Assembly (NCBI GenBank): GCA_021414005.1
Contig: JAIOPH010000019.1
Span: 1-64,000 of the forward strand
Length of the DNA: 64,000 nucleotides
Source of the DNA: Chthoniobacter sp.
GTDB lineage: Bacteria > Verrucomicrobiota > Verrucomicrobiia > Chthoniobacterales > Chthoniobacteraceae
Direction of reading: 5' to 3'
Under the pieces are notes generated by a model. The model saw nothing but the letters and a program-made list of their open reading frames with translations, was not told the DNA's origin and made no database searches. The position numbers were made by a program, and so were the translations under genes. This document shows, piece by piece, positions 47,412 through 56,850 of the stretch (position 1 is its first letter; the number at the start of each line of letters is the position of its first letter).

Positions 47412-47645
47412 TCAGAACTCGCCGTCGCCGTTGCGCGGCTTGACCTGTTCGAGCACCGCGTGGGTGCGGTCGATGGGCGACTTCAGCACATTGGTGCCGG
47501 CCGGCGCGGCGGGTGCGCGCGGGCCGCTGGTGAGCGGGGCGGCTTCGCTGGCGGTGATGGCTTGAGCCACGGGCGCGACCGGCGTGCCGCGCGCGAGGAC
47601 GAAGTAGGCGACAGCGATGGCGGCGAGGAGGAAGAGGTATTTCAT
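47412..47645 (-). CDS. Small single-pass membrane or secreted protein
   Basis: This 77-residue protein consists of an N-terminal hydrophobic segment (MKYLFLLAAIAVAYFVLARG), an Ala/Pro-rich stretch and a polar C-terminus (SPIDRTHAVLEQVKPRNGDGEF). It is antisense-adjacent to the glycosyltransferase start and convergent with the pseudo-phosphatase. The compact signal/anchor and orderly tail support a real gene, but no family is recognised. Confidence 0.55.
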   Translation of the reverse strand: MKYLFLLAAIAVAYFVLARGTPVAPVAQAITASEAAPLTSGPRAPAAPAGTNVLKSPIDRTHAVLEQVKPRNGDGEF

Positions 47646-47684
47646 GCTTGCGAGGGGAGCAGCGCGCGAGCCACACCGGCGGCG

Positions 47685-48803
47685 GTGAAAATCGCGATCG
47701 TCCACTACACTTACATGCCGGTGATCGGCGGCGTGGAAGTCGTGATCGCGGAGCACGCGCGCCTTTTCGCGGAGCAGGGCCATGAGGTAACGGTGATCTG
47801 CCAGCGCGGGGAAAGCGACGATCCGCGCATCCGGGTGCGGCGGCTGCGGGAAGCGGCGGAAATCGAGGACTGGCTCGCGGGGCACGATGTGGTGTTTCTG
47901 CACAACGTCACGACGATGCCTTTCGACCTGCCGCTCACGGCCGCGCTGGCGCGCGCGGCGGAGCGACTGACGGCGGTGCGGTTCGTTGTGTGGATCCACG
48001 ACATCGCGGCGGGCAATCCCGACTACGCATTCGCGCAGGATGAAACGCTGCTGGCGCAGGCGCATCCGCGTTACGCCTTCGTGGCGGTCTCGGAGTTGCG
48101 GCGGCGGCAGTGGGAAAAACTGACGGGCGCACGCTGCACGGTGATCCCAAACGGGCTCGACCCGGCGCGACAGCTCGGGCTGACGGAGCCGGTGGCCGCG
48201 CTGGCGCGGGAGCATCGGCTGCTGGAGCGCGACCTCGTGCTGCTGCAACCGGCGCGTTTGCTCCGGCGGAAAAATGTGGAGCTGGGGCTGCGCGTAACGG
48301 CCGCGCTGCGGGCAACGGGGCACGACTGCGCGTATGTGGTGACGGGGCCGCCGGACACGCATAATGACGACTCACGCGACTACGCGGGGGAACTACTCGC
48401 GCTGCGGAGCGCACTCACTTTGGAAACCGACGCGCTTTTTCTCCACGAGACAATGTCGGTGACGGAGCGCGATGTGGCCAGTCTCTACGCGCTCGCCGAC
48501 GCGCTGTTTTTTCCGAGCCGACAGGAAGGTTTCGGGCTGCCGATCCTCGAAGCCGCGCTACACCGGCTGCCGATTTTCTGCGCGGCGATCGAACCGCTCG
48601 GCGGGCTGCTCGCGCAGGGCGCGACGACTTTCGCGCTGGACGCCGCACCCGCGGAGATCGCCCGGGAACTCATGGCCAGGCTCAGCTCACTGGAAGCGCG
48701 GCAGGCTCGGCGGCAGGTGTTGCGGGAGTTTGCCTGGCCGTCGGTGTATCGAAAATACCTCGCGCCGCTGCTGGCCGCGCCGCACTCTCCGGCTACATCC
48801 TGA
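47685..48803 (+). CDS. Glycosyltransferase family 4-like protein
   Basis: This 372-residue cytoplasmic GT-B enzyme has the N-terminal [61 protein letters not shown] and the donor-binding [12 protein letters not shown] motif with the paired Glu of GT4 enzymes. GTG 47685 is chosen because it gives the conserved [11 protein letters not shown] start. It ends 5 nt before glgB, so the two are co-transcribed. A role in glycogen or another alpha-glucan is suggested by that neighbour; acceptor and donor are unknown. Confidence 0.88.
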   Translation: MKIAIVHYTYMPVIGGVEVVIAEHARLFAEQGHEVTVICQRGESDDPRIRVRRLREAAEIEDWLAGHDVVFLHNVTTMPFDLPLTAALARAAERLTAVRFVVWIHDIAAGNPDYAFAQDETLLAQAHPRYAFVAVSELRRRQWEKLTGARCTVIPNGLDPARQLGLTEPVAALAREHRLLERDLVLLQPARLLRRKNVELGLRVTAALRATGHDCAYVVTGPPDTHNDDSRDYAGELLALRSALTLETDALFLHETMSVTERDVASLYALADALFFPSRQEGFGLPILEAALHRLPIFCAAIEPLGGLLAQGATTFALDAAPAEIARELMARLSSLEARQARRQVLREFAWPSVYRKYLAPLLAAPHSPATS

Positions 48804-48808
48804 TTGCC

Positions 48809-51025
48809 ATGGAAATCATCGCTTACGCTCCCACGATCGACCCCGGCGCGCTCGACGCGATCCTCTGCGCGGAACACGGCGATCCTTTTTCCGTACTCGG
48901 CATGCACACGGCCGGGGAGCAACTGGTGGTGCGCGTCTTCCGCCCGGATGTGCGCGCGGTGGCGGTGCGCGCGGCGGATGGTGCGGGGCCGCATTTCCCG
49001 GCGCGACAGATTCATCCCGACGGCTTTTTTGAAGCGGTGCTCGACGGTGCCACGGAGCGCTTTGCCTACGTCCTCGATTTCACCGGACACGACGGGCAGG
49101 CGTGGACCGAGCACGATGCGTATGGCGTGGGCATTTTGCTCGGGCCGCTGGATCTGCATCTCTTCGCGGAGGGGCAGCACTGGCAGCTCTACGAAATGCT
49201 CGGCGCGCATCTGCGCGAAGTGGACGGCGTGGGCGGCACGGCGTTTCATGTATGGGCGCCGAATGCGCAGCGGGTCAGTGTGGTCGGGGAATTCAACGGG
49301 TGGGACGGGCGGCGGCATCCGATGCGGAAGCTGGTGGGCTGCGGAGTGTGGGAGATTTTCGTGCCGGGCGTGCTGGAGGGCGCGCACTACAAATTCGAGG
49401 TGAGGCAGTCGCACGGGGCGATCGTTTTGAAAAGCGATCCGTTCGCCTTTTTCGGCCAGCACGGCACGGCGACGGCCTCGCTCGTTTTCGATCTGAAACG
49501 CTACGCGTGGAACGACGCGGCGTGGCTGGAGGCGCGGCGCGCGAAGGTGTGGCATCGCACGCCGATGAGCATCTACGAGGTGCATCTCGGCTCGTGGCAG
49601 CGCAAGGCGGAGGAGGGCAACCGCTTTCTCAGCTACCGCGAACTCGCGGACACGCTGCTGCCGTATGTCGTCGAGATGGGCTACACGCATCTCGAGCTGC
49701 TGCCGGTCGCGGAGCATCCGTTCGAGGGGTCGTGGGGCTATCAGGTCACGGGTTATTTCGCGCCGACCTCGCGGTTTGGAAACCCGGACGAGTTCCGGTA
49801 TTTCGTGGATCGCTGCCATCAGGCGGGCGTGGGCGTAATCCTCGACTGGGTGCCCGGTCATTTTCCGAAAGACGCGCACGGGCTGGCGGAGTTCGACGGC
49901 ACCGATCTCTACGAACATGCCGATCCGCGGCTCGGCGAGCACATGGATTGGGGTACGCTCATTTTCAACTACGGCCGCAACGAGGTGCGCAATTTCCTCA
50001 TCGCAAACGCGCTCTTCTGGCTCGACGAATACCACATCGACGGCCTGCGCGTGGATGCGGTGGCCTCGATGCTCTACCTCGATTACTCACGCAAGGCTGG
50101 CGAGTGGATTCCCAACGCTTACGGCGGGCGCGAAAATCTCGACGCGATCTACTTTTTGAAACGCTTCAACGAAGTCTGCTACGAGCGCTTCCCCGGCATC
50201 GTGACCATCGCCGAGGAAAGCACTGCGTGGCCCGGCGTCTCGCGTCCCACGTATCTCGGCGGGCTCGGTTTCGGCCTGAAATGGAACATGGGCTGGATGC
50301 ACGATTTCCTCAGCTACATGCAGAAGGATCCCATCCATCGCCGCTTCCATCAGGGCGACATCACCTTCTCGCTGCTCTACGCGTTTCACGAGCATTTCGT
50401 CCTCGTGCTCAGCCACGACGAGGTGGTGCACGGAAAAGGTTCGCTGATCAACAAGATGCCCGGCGACGTGTGGCAGAAGTTCGCGAACCTGCGGATGTTT
50501 TACGCGTGGATGTTCGCGCATCCGGGAAAAAAGCTGCTCTTCATGGGCGGCGAATTTGGCCAGTGGCGCGAGTGGAATCACGATCAGTCGCTCGACTGGC
50601 ATCTGTGCGAGCGCCCCGAGCACGATGGCCTGAAGCGCCTCGTCCAGCACCTGAACTGGGTCTATAAAAGCGAGCCCGCACTTTTCGACCAGGACGACAC
50701 CTACGACGGCTTCGAGTGGATCGATTTCCGCGACAGCGACAACTCCGTGGTCGCCTTCCTGCGCAAATCGCGCGCGGGTGAAAGCATCGCGTTTGTCATC
50801 AACGCCACGCCCATAGTGCGCGAGGCCTACCGGGTCGGGGTGAATGGGGAGGGCTGGTGGGAGGAGATCATCAATACCGACGCTGAGACTTACGGCGGGA
50901 GCAACGCAGGCAACTACGGCGGTCAGTTTGCCGAGCCCATCGCCTGGCAGGGGAAAACACACTCCCTGATTCTCCGCCTGCCCCCGCTCGGCCTCGTCGC
51001 TTTTAAAGCGCCGAAATCCACCTAA
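48809..51025 (+). CDS. glgB: 1,4-alpha-glucan branching enzyme
   Basis: This 738-residue cytoplasmic GH13 enzyme introduces alpha-1,6 branches into glycogen. It has an N-terminal branching-enzyme domain, a CBM48 ([18 protein letters not shown]) and the catalytic barrel. Nucleophile Asp416 lies in [15 protein letters not shown], acid Glu469 in [13 protein letters not shown] and the third acid Asp537 in [31 protein letters not shown] is also conserved. Length is normal. It is the second gene after the GT4 glycosyltransferase. No terminator was found after its stop. Confidence 0.97.
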   Translation: MEIIAYAPTIDPGALDAILCAEHGDPFSVLGMHTAGEQLVVRVFRPDVRAVAVRAADGAGPHFPARQIHPDGFFEAVLDGATERFAYVLDFTGHDGQAWTEHDAYGVGILLGPLDLHLFAEGQHWQLYEMLGAHLREVDGVGGTAFHVWAPNAQRVSVVGEFNGWDGRRHPMRKLVGCGVWEIFVPGVLEGAHYKFEVRQSHGAIVLKSDPFAFFGQHGTATASLVFDLKRYAWNDAAWLEARRAKVWHRTPMSIYEVHLGSWQRKAEEGNRFLSYRELADTLLPYVVEMGYTHLELLPVAEHPFEGSWGYQVTGYFAPTSRFGNPDEFRYFVDRCHQAGVGVILDWVPGHFPKDAHGLAEFDGTDLYEHADPRLGEHMDWGTLIFNYGRNEVRNFLIANALFWLDEYHIDGLRVDAVASMLYLDYSRKAGEWIPNAYGGRENLDAIYFLKRFNEVCYERFPGIVTIAEESTAWPGVSRPTYLGGLGFGLKWNMGWMHDFLSYMQKDPIHRRFHQGDITFSLLYAFHEHFVLVLSHDEVVHGKGSLINKMPGDVWQKFANLRMFYAWMFAHPGKKLLFMGGEFGQWREWNHDQSLDWHLCERPEHDGLKRLVQHLNWVYKSEPALFDQDDTYDGFEWIDFRDSDNSVVAFLRKSRAGESIAFVINATPIVREAYRVGVNGEGWWEEIINTDAETYGGSNAGNYGGQFAEPIAWQGKTHSLILRLPPLGLVAFKAPKST

Positions 51026-51124
51026 TAGAAAAATTCAAACGGCCACTGAGGCATCAAAGCACCATTTGAAAACGACTTAGGCGGGGGGCCAAAAATTTTG
51101 CGTGCCACTTCCGAAAAAAATCTG

Positions 51125-51152
51125 TTGCTGTCGCCGTCGTGGCCACTACACT
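51125..51152 (+). promoter_or_regulatory. Candidate sigma-70-like promoter of pilin-like gene
   Basis: TTGCTG (51125-51130), a 16-nt spacer and TACACT (51147-51152) lie 28 nt before the ATG. The upstream AAAAAAATCTGTTGCT resembles the segment before the first barrel gene (AAAAAAACTGTTGCT, 64-77). The 154-nt gap contains nothing else recognisable. Confidence 0.4.
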
Positions 51153-51179
51153 CCGAAAGCTTTATCGCCCCATTTACCC

Positions 51180-51917
51180 ATGAAACTAACCAAATCCACT
51201 GAATCAGCTTTCACCCTGATCGAACTCCTCGTCGTGATTTCGATTATAGCAATTCTCGCCGGAATTGCGCTTCCGGTGTTTGGTGCCGCCCAAACCAACG
51301 CAGCCCAGACTAAGGGGCTTTCCAACGGTAAACAGATTGGCACGGCTCTTCGACTTTATGCCGGCCAGAATGATGGCTTGTATCCAGTATATGGGCTCTC
51401 GAAAGGCAAACCCGATCCGGCCAAATCACTTTCTGATTCCAACACCGCTTTTGCGCAATTGATCCCGGATCAACTTCCTAACGAAGATGTTTTCTGGCAG
51501 TCGAAATCCCCTTGGTGCAATAAGGTGGCACCAGACAATCAGATTGATCGGGATAGCCCGGATTCGCCGGTTGAAACCTTGAAAGCTGGTGAAAATGAGT
51601 GGGCCTATGTCGTGGGTCTCAACGACACCTCCAACCCCACTTTCCCCCTGCTCGCCAACGGCTTTGTCCAAGGCGGCGAAACCAGTCACAAGTATTCGGT
51701 CGTGGCTAGTGAGAAAGGTGGAGTTTGGAAGGGCAAAAACGCCATCGTGATCCGCTGTGACGGGAGCGGTGCCATCTTGAAAGTGAACGGTAAGGACCTA
51801 ACTGTGAACGGTCCCAATGGCGGGACTTCGGATGGGGACATTTTCACTACTGCCAATGCTGCGACAGGCTGGCTTGGCCCTGATAACAAGGTTCTGAACC
51901 CCAAGCCTCCGCTATAA
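51180..51917 (+). CDS. Type II/IV pilin-like secreted protein (prepilin N-terminal cleavage/methylation)
   Basis: This 245-residue protein has a class III signal: a short charged leader (KLTKSTES), the processing site A/FTLIELL with Glu at position 5, and a hydrophobic helix (VVISIIAILAGIALPVFGAA). Residue -1 is Ala rather than the usual Gly. The C-terminal globular part (~residues 55-245) includes NEWAYVVGLND, a Cys in WCNK and IVIRCDGSG. Base composition is more AT-rich than neighbouring genes. No pilus assembly gene is nearby, so it is probably an orphan pseudopilin. A strong terminator closes its unit. Confidence 0.88.
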   Translation: MKLTKSTESAFTLIELLVVISIIAILAGIALPVFGAAQTNAAQTKGLSNGKQIGTALRLYAGQNDGLYPVYGLSKGKPDPAKSLSDSNTAFAQLIPDQLPNEDVFWQSKSPWCNKVAPDNQIDRDSPDSPVETLKAGENEWAYVVGLNDTSNPTFPLLANGFVQGGETSHKYSVVASEKGGVWKGKNAIVIRCDGSGAILKVNGKDLTVNGPNGGTSDGDIFTTANAATGWLGPDNKVLNPKPPL

Positions 51918-51949
51918 AGTTCGGTCTAAGATTTCTCTCGTCAGAATCA

Positions 51950-51982
51950 ACAGGCTCCAGTTCGCTGGAGCCTGTCTTTTTT
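51950..51982 (+). terminator. Rho-independent terminator after pilin-like gene
   Basis: ACAGGCTCCAG (51950-51960) pairs perfectly with CTGGAGCCTGT (51965-51975) across a TTCG tetraloop, followed by C and six T. Confidence 0.96.
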
Positions 51983-52033
51983 GTACGATAGCGCTTGCCG
52001 CCGCATCCTCCAGATGCGGTTCAGAAGGCAACG

Positions 52034-52966
52034 CTAGTTGTTTTCCGCCAGCCCTTCTGGATGCCCCAGATTTTTTACCGGCGCAAAGATCGCCTGCACC
52101 TCCACCAAAAGCTGTTCATCCAGTGGTTCGGCGGCCCATTTGGCCCAGTTCCGAATATTCACAGGGTTCGCGCTGCCAGAGATCGTCGTCGCGATGTCCG
52201 GATTCGCGATGGCGTATTGGAGTGCGAGTTTCGCAATGTCCACGCCCTTGCTCGCGCAATGCGCGGCTGCGGCGCGCGCCGCAGCCTTCACCGCCTCCGG
52301 TTCCTTCAGCCATGCGGGTAGCGGCGCATTGGTGAGCAGACGCGCCGAAAAGGGCCCGGCGTTCATTGCTCCCACACCTTTGGTTTTGAGGTACGGGATC
52401 ACCTCATCAGCGAATCGCGTATTTTGCAGCGTATACTGGTTGTAACTTAGCGCGCAGTCCACATCCGTCTGGTCGCAGATAAAACGGAAGATCTTCATTG
52501 GATAACCGCTAAAGCCGATATGGCGGACTTTACCCGCCGCTTGGATTTTCCGTAGCGCAGGAATGGTTTCATCGACGATCTGTTGCATGGGCACGAACTC
52601 GACGTCGTGACACAGCACGATGTCGAGATGATCGGTTCCCAGCCGGTGCAACGAAACATCCACGGATTCGGCAACGCGTTTCGCAGAGAAATCAAAGTGC
52701 GCGAGATCGTAGCGCCCAAGTTTCGTGCAAAGCGTATAGCTCTCGCGCGGAACCCCCTTCAACGCGATACCAAGCAGCACCTCACTCATTCCCCGACCGT
52801 AAAAAGGTGACGTGTCGATAAAATTCAGCCCACACTCCAGCGCAACCCGCACACTCCCCAGCGCCTCCTCAAGTGTGACGCTGCGAAACTCTGCCCCGAG
52901 CGACGACGCACCGAAGCTGAGGATGGGAAGATGGAGATCAGTCTGACCGAGGCGGCGGGTCTGCAT
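52034..52966 (-). CDS. Aldo/keto reductase, sugar dehydrogenase-like
   Basis: This 310-residue NAD(P)-dependent enzyme has a TIM-barrel fold. The catalytic tetrad is visible: Asp in GLNFIDTSPFY, Tyr in SPFYGRGMSE, Lys in CTKLGRYD and His in LCHDVEFVP. The pattern resembles L-galactose/L-fucose dehydrogenase-type reductases. It lies downstream of the mutarotase/isomerase/UxaE-like genes on the same strand, so it may oxidise a free sugar in that pathway. The exact substrate cannot be read from sequence. Confidence 0.88.
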   Translation of the reverse strand: MQTRRLGQTDLHLPILSFGASSLGAEFRSVTLEEALGSVRVALECGLNFIDTSPFYGRGMSEVLLGIALKGVPRESYTLCTKLGRYDLAHFDFSAKRVAESVDVSLHRLGTDHLDIVLCHDVEFVPMQQIVDETIPALRKIQAAGKVRHIGFSGYPMKIFRFICDQTDVDCALSYNQYTLQNTRFADEVIPYLKTKGVGAMNAGPFSARLLTNAPLPAWLKEPEAVKAAARAAAAHCASKGVDIAKLALQYAIANPDIATTISGSANPVNIRNWAKWAAEPLDEQLLVEVQAIFAPVKNLGHPEGLAENN

Positions 52967-52977
52967 AAAATGGGCGC

Positions 52978-53427
52978 TTAGTTTTGGCGGTCCGGCGTTC
53001 GACGGAGCGAGATGTCACCGTAAAACTTGACGGCGCGGGGCTCAGCCACCTTCACCGCCGTCAAACTCAGTTGAAAATTGCCGCGAGATGTCCTCAGCAC
53101 GGCCGTGCCCTTGTTGCCAAAGGAATCCTCGAAGTCGCATGCGAGTTCGCCTTTCTCATTCAGCGCTCCAGTGCCGTTGCCTTCCGGTGCCGCACCGGTG
53201 CCGTCGGCACGACTGGCCGAAAACTCGATCTCGGCGTTCGCCCCAGTCTGACGGACGTGGAGGATGAACACCGATTTACCGTCGCCGGAGCGTTCGTAGC
53301 GACCAGAGAAATCCTTCGGTGTAGCCGGTGCCTTGGCGGCAGGATTGCTGGCGGCGTCCTTTTTCGGCGCAGCCACGGCGGGCAAAACCAAGGTGGCAGC
53401 GAGGACGAGAAGGAGGAGGCGTTTCAT
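52978..53427 (-). CDS. Secreted hypothetical protein, 149 residues
   Basis: The protein has a signal peptide (LLLLVLAATLVLPAVA), an Ala/Lys/Pro-rich linker and a C-terminal domain of probable beta strands (FSGRYERSGDGKSVFILHV; FQLSLTAVKVAEPRAVKF). No enzyme motif is recognised. Although it lies within the sugar gene cluster, no role can be assigned. The gene begins 18 nt after the FucU-like stop. Confidence 0.75.
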   Translation of the reverse strand: MKRLLLLVLAATLVLPAVAAPKKDAASNPAAKAPATPKDFSGRYERSGDGKSVFILHVRQTGANAEIEFSASRADGTGAAPEGNGTGALNEKGELACDFEDSFGNKGTAVLRTSRGNFQLSLTAVKVAEPRAVKFYGDISLRRTPDRQN

Positions 53428-53445
53428 GGGCGTTTTGGTGCGGGG

Positions 53446-53892
53446 TCAGGCTTGGCGGCAACCCATGGTCAGGAGCACGTTGCCCCAGAGTGCCTGGTCG
53501 CCGGTTTGGATGGTTAGCACATGGTCGGGGGACTCGACCGCTTTGTAAAAGTCCCATTTCAAAATCGGCTCGAGTTGCGCGCTGGCCCCGGCCTCCGCAA
53601 GGACAGCACGATATTCGGTCCAAACGGGCGGCTCACCCTGCTGCGCGTAGGGATCGTCGGCGGGGATGCCCATCGTGTTGACGTGGTCGATGGGCACGGC
53701 GCTGAGCAGCGCGCGGAGAGTTTGGGCCACGGTGACGCAGCCCGGCGCGAGGTTCAGGCAGACGAGTTCGGCGTTGGGACCGCGCTTGGTGGAGGCGGGA
53801 TAGTTGCCGTCGGCGATGAGGATTTTCGAATGGTGTCCGGCGCGGCCGAGGATGGCGTTGATCTCGGGGTGGATGAGCTGGTGTTTAAGCAC
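53446..53892 (-). CDS. RbsD/FucU-family sugar mutarotase
   Basis: This 148-residue protein starts with GTG and the FucU/RbsD signature LKHQLIHPEINAILGRAGHH, with catalytic-type HHSKILIADGNYPAS and a C-terminal TIQTGDQALWGNVLLTMGC. The family interconverts anomers of ribose, fucose or related sugars. ATG-less start 53892 is chosen because upstream codons overlap the next gene without homology. Its place among an isomerase, a UxaE-like protein and an aldo/keto reductase suggests a deoxy-sugar or sugar-acid pathway. Confidence 0.88.
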   Translation of the reverse strand: MLKHQLIHPEINAILGRAGHHSKILIADGNYPASTKRGPNAELVCLNLAPGCVTVAQTLRALLSAVPIDHVNTMGIPADDPYAQQGEPPVWTEYRAVLAEAGASAQLEPILKWDFYKAVESPDHVLTIQTGDQALWGNVLLTMGCRQA

Positions 53893-53899
53893 GGGGAAA

Positions 53900-54712
53900 T
53901 CAGCGGGTGAGTTTTTCGAAGCTGCGGATCGTCTCCCGCGCGGCCGTTGGGGCGTCGGGCAGCGGCAGAATCTCGGCGGAGAGGAAACCACGGTAGCCGG
54001 TTTTGTCGAGCGCGGCGTGGACGGCACGGATGTCAGTATGGCCGAAGCCGATTGCCCGGCGGTTGGAGTCGGCAAAGTGGACGTGGCCGATGAGCGCACC
54101 TGCGTCGGCTATGGCGGTAGGGAGGTCGGCTTCCTCGATGTTCATGTGGAAGAGGTCGGCGAGAATGCGCACGTTTTTCGTCCGCAGCGTGCGCAGCCAG
54201 GCGGCGGTGTCCCCGAGGCGGTTGAGGAGGTTCGTCTCGTAGCGGTTCAGCGGCTCGTAGAGAAAGACGCGGCCGTGTTGCGCGGCGTGCTCGCCCAGAT
54301 CGTCGAGCGCTTCACCGAGCCAGCCGAGCGCCTGCTCGCGCGTGACGACGCCCTCCGCGCGACCCTGCATGGACCCGAGGATGGCGGGGGCACCGAGCGC
54401 CGCAGCAACGTCGACAATACCGCGGATGAATTCGCGCGCCTGAACGCGGATCGCGGCGTCGGCGTGGGTAAGCGTCCATTTCTGGATGACCCAACCGCCG
54501 CCGGTGCCGACGGCCGCGACGGCGAGCTGGTGCCGCGCGAGGAGTTCTCGGATCGCCGCGACCTCGATCGCCGCGGCGCTAGGCGGGAAAATCTCGATGG
54601 CATCGAAACCGAGCGCGGCAGCCGATGCGCAGGCGTCGGCGAGGCCGTCCCAAAAGACGAACGGGCCGCCCGCAGCTTGCGGGACGAGGGAGACGGTAAT
54701 GGCGGAGCGCAT
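53900..54712 (-). CDS. Sugar phosphate isomerase/epimerase (xylose-isomerase-like TIM barrel)
   Basis: This 270-residue TIM-barrel protein carries metal-binding acids in LYEPLNRYETNLLN (Glu), ILADLFHMNIEE (Asp/His), HVHFADSNRR (His) and FLSAEILPLPD (Glu), typical of the AP-endonuclease-2/xylose isomerase-like superfamily. It likely isomerises or epimerises a sugar in the cytoplasm. The gene lies 7 nt upstream of the mutarotase and follows the UxaE-like gene by 9 nt, so the three are co-transcribed. Substrate unknown. Confidence 0.87.
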   Translation of the reverse strand: MRSAITVSLVPQAAGGPFVFWDGLADACASAAALGFDAIEIFPPSAAAIEVAAIRELLARHQLAVAAVGTGGGWVIQKWTLTHADAAIRVQAREFIRGIVDVAAALGAPAILGSMQGRAEGVVTREQALGWLGEALDDLGEHAAQHGRVFLYEPLNRYETNLLNRLGDTAAWLRTLRTKNVRILADLFHMNIEEADLPTAIADAGALIGHVHFADSNRRAIGFGHTDIRAVHAALDKTGYRGFLSAEILPLPDAPTAARETIRSFEKLTR

Positions 54713-54721
54713 GTCGGTCGC

Positions 54722-55972
54722 TTAGCCGACAAAAAGCGGCCGCAGATGCCGGGCGTAAAGATTTTCCGTCACATTCTTCCCCACGACTTCCGCGTTTGCA
54801 TCGAGCAGGTCGAGGTAGCGCTGGCCCTTTTTCGCCGCGAGCTTGAAGGCCACATGCAGGAGTTGGCGGATGCTCGGGTTGAAGAGCGGATGCGTCTGGT
54901 CGTGCCGCAGCGCGCCTGTGAATTGGTCGCTTGTCCAGCCGGCGACTTCCTCCGCCGTGGGCAGCTTCGCTTTATCGATGTCGATGACCGACGCATACGG
55001 CGCGCAAAACTCATCCACATGCCCGATGGCTCCCGCGTAGATTTCCTTCGCCAGCGCCAGCGCCTCGCCGCCGGCTTCGGCGAGGCCGATGAGTTCCTCC
55101 AGCCATGTCGTCCCGGCGGTCTTCACATGCAGGCCCGCGCCGAATTTCGGCAGCGTGCGGCGGATGATCGGGTAGAGCGAAAACTTGTCGCTGCCCGAGT
55201 GGACGCTGAGCTTGAGATTCGCCGGCAGGCCGTAGCGAGCGATGGCGTGCTCGATGACCGCGAGGTCGTCGTGAAACTCCCGCTCGAACTGAGCGAGGTC
55301 GCCCACGTAATCCACGCCCTTGTTGAACCGCCCCGTGAATTTCGGCGCGACCGTCTGCACGCGCACCTTTTCATCCGCCAGCGCCGCGAGGATGACGAGC
55401 AGCTCCGGCGGCGTCTGCGGCGTGTCGGTCTCGTCCATCGAGACCTCGGCGATGATCTGGCCCTCGCCCTTCGCTGCCACGATGTGGCGGTAGATTTTTC
55501 CCGCATCCTGCACGGCGAGCAGAAACTTCCCCGCGATCCGCTCGATGTCCGCGCGGGTGGTATGGAAAGGCGCGGCGATGTGCGGAATGGCCAGCGTTCC
55601 GATCAGCTCGGGATGCCGGCCCACAAAAGCCTGCACGTCCGCCGCCGCCGCAGGCTGGCCGATGGAATCGGCGACATCGATCGTGAAGAAATCCGCGTGC
55701 GGCAGAAAGCGATCCACGGTTTCGAGGCGGATGTGATCGGCATCCACATGCCAGCCCTTTTTCCAGCCGAGCGCCGTCACCGCAGCCTGCGCGGCGGCCA
55801 GCACACTCGCCGGCTCGCTGCCGATGAAGGTGTGTTCGCGGTTCGACTTGTTCCAGACTGGCACGACCTCCGCGCCGTCGGCGGCAATGAGCTGGCAGGC
55901 GCGGAGCTGCGCGGCGGCCTGATGGGCAAAGCGGTCGCCGACACCGATGGAGAATTTTTCGAGAGTGAGCAT
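54722..55972 (-). CDS. UxaE-like tagaturonate epimerase family protein
   Basis: This 416-residue cytoplasmic protein matches the UxaE pattern by its opening FSIGVGDRFAHQA, VVPVWNKSNREHTFIG, DADHIRLETVDRFLPHADFF, KLSVHSGSDKFSLYPIIRR, HVKTAGTTWLEELIGLAE and the final HDQTHPLFNPSIRQLLHVAFK. Known members interconvert D-tagaturonate and D-fructuronate in galacturonate breakdown. In this cluster it accompanies a mutarotase, an isomerase and an aldo/keto reductase, suggesting uronic or related sugar metabolism. Other uronate genes (isomerase, dehydrogenase, dehydratase) are not visible, so the physiological substrate is uncertain. Confidence 0.82.
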   Translation of the reverse strand: MLTLEKFSIGVGDRFAHQAAAQLRACQLIAADGAEVVPVWNKSNREHTFIGSEPASVLAAAQAAVTALGWKKGWHVDADHIRLETVDRFLPHADFFTIDVADSIGQPAAAADVQAFVGRHPELIGTLAIPHIAAPFHTTRADIERIAGKFLLAVQDAGKIYRHIVAAKGEGQIIAEVSMDETDTPQTPPELLVILAALADEKVRVQTVAPKFTGRFNKGVDYVGDLAQFEREFHDDLAVIEHAIARYGLPANLKLSVHSGSDKFSLYPIIRRTLPKFGAGLHVKTAGTTWLEELIGLAEAGGEALALAKEIYAGAIGHVDEFCAPYASVIDIDKAKLPTAEEVAGWTSDQFTGALRHDQTHPLFNPSIRQLLHVAFKLAAKKGQRYLDLLDANAEVVGKNVTENLYARHLRPLFVG

Positions 55973-56130
55973 GGGTAAAAACGTGGGCGCGTATGGACTC
56001 GCGAACCCGCGCGGAAGGCGAGCGGATTTTTTGCGAGTCCGCCGTCAACTCAAGCCGACTTCGGGTTTGCATGGCGGTGCATGCCGCTCGTACTCAGATG
56101 GTCGTCACCCCGAACCAGACACCCACACCC

Positions 56131-56676
56131 ATGCCTCGGGAATCCACCGCCGCCTTGCAGCCCATCTCATTTCAGAAAGCTCGGAGAGAACATGCGGGAC
56201 TTATTGCCGATCTCGTGAACTCCGCTTATCGGGGAGACTCCAGCAGGGTGGGCTGGACGACCGAGGCTGATCTGCTGGAGGGAAAGCGCACCAACGAGCG
56301 CGAGGTGCTGGGCCTCATCGAGGCCGAAGGGTCCGTGATCCTGCTCTGTCTTCAGGGCGATGAAATCATGGGCACAGTGCATCTCGAAAAGAGGGATGCC
56401 GCGTGTTACCTCGGCCTCTTTGTCGTCCGTCCCGACCGGCAAAACACGGGCATCGGCAAACAGTTCATCCAGGCGGCCGAAGACGTCGCGCAGCGGGAAT
56501 GGGGCATCAAAAAAATGACGATGACGGTCATCTCGTTGCGGGGGGAATTGATCGCCTATTATGAACGCCGTGGCTACCGGCGGACCGGCGAGATTCGTCC
56601 GTTCCCGACGGAGACCGGCCTCAGCGTTGCAAAAGTCGAAGGTTTGCAGTTCGAAGTTTTGGCCAAGGATCTCTGA
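56131..56676 (+). CDS. GNAT-family N-acetyltransferase
   Basis: This 181-residue protein carries the GNAT core: LVNSAYRGDSSRVGWTTEAD, IMGTVHLEKRDAACYLGLFVV, acetyl-CoA loop RPDRQNTGIGKQFIQAAED and LIAYYERRGYRRTGE. Homology begins near PISFQKARREH, so ATG 56131 is preferred over an open extension to 55993, which adds no recognisable domain. The target amine is unknown; the shape resembles small-molecule or protein N-acetyltransferases. It lies downstream of and divergent from the UxaE-like gene and 174 nt before rsmE. Confidence 0.85.
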   Translation: MPRESTAALQPISFQKARREHAGLIADLVNSAYRGDSSRVGWTTEADLLEGKRTNEREVLGLIEAEGSVILLCLQGDEIMGTVHLEKRDAACYLGLFVVRPDRQNTGIGKQFIQAAEDVAQREWGIKKMTMTVISLRGELIAYYERRGYRRTGEIRPFPTETGLSVAKVEGLQFEVLAKDL

Positions 56677-56850
56677 CCGAGCAGCAACGAATGACTGGCC
56701 GTGAACGGCAGGATTCGCGCCGGGTCACGTTCCAGCATCCCACGACAAAATTCCTGATGCCGCTGGCTGCTTCAAAAAATCTCCCCCTCCCCGGTTTCGC
56801 TGGTCAGGCCGCTCGACGTTTGGCTATGGCTGGCCGCTCCACTCACACCC

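Noticed and set aside
55993..56130. 46-residue N-terminal extension of the GNAT protein
   Set aside because: No homology or targeting signal; the domain starts after 56131.
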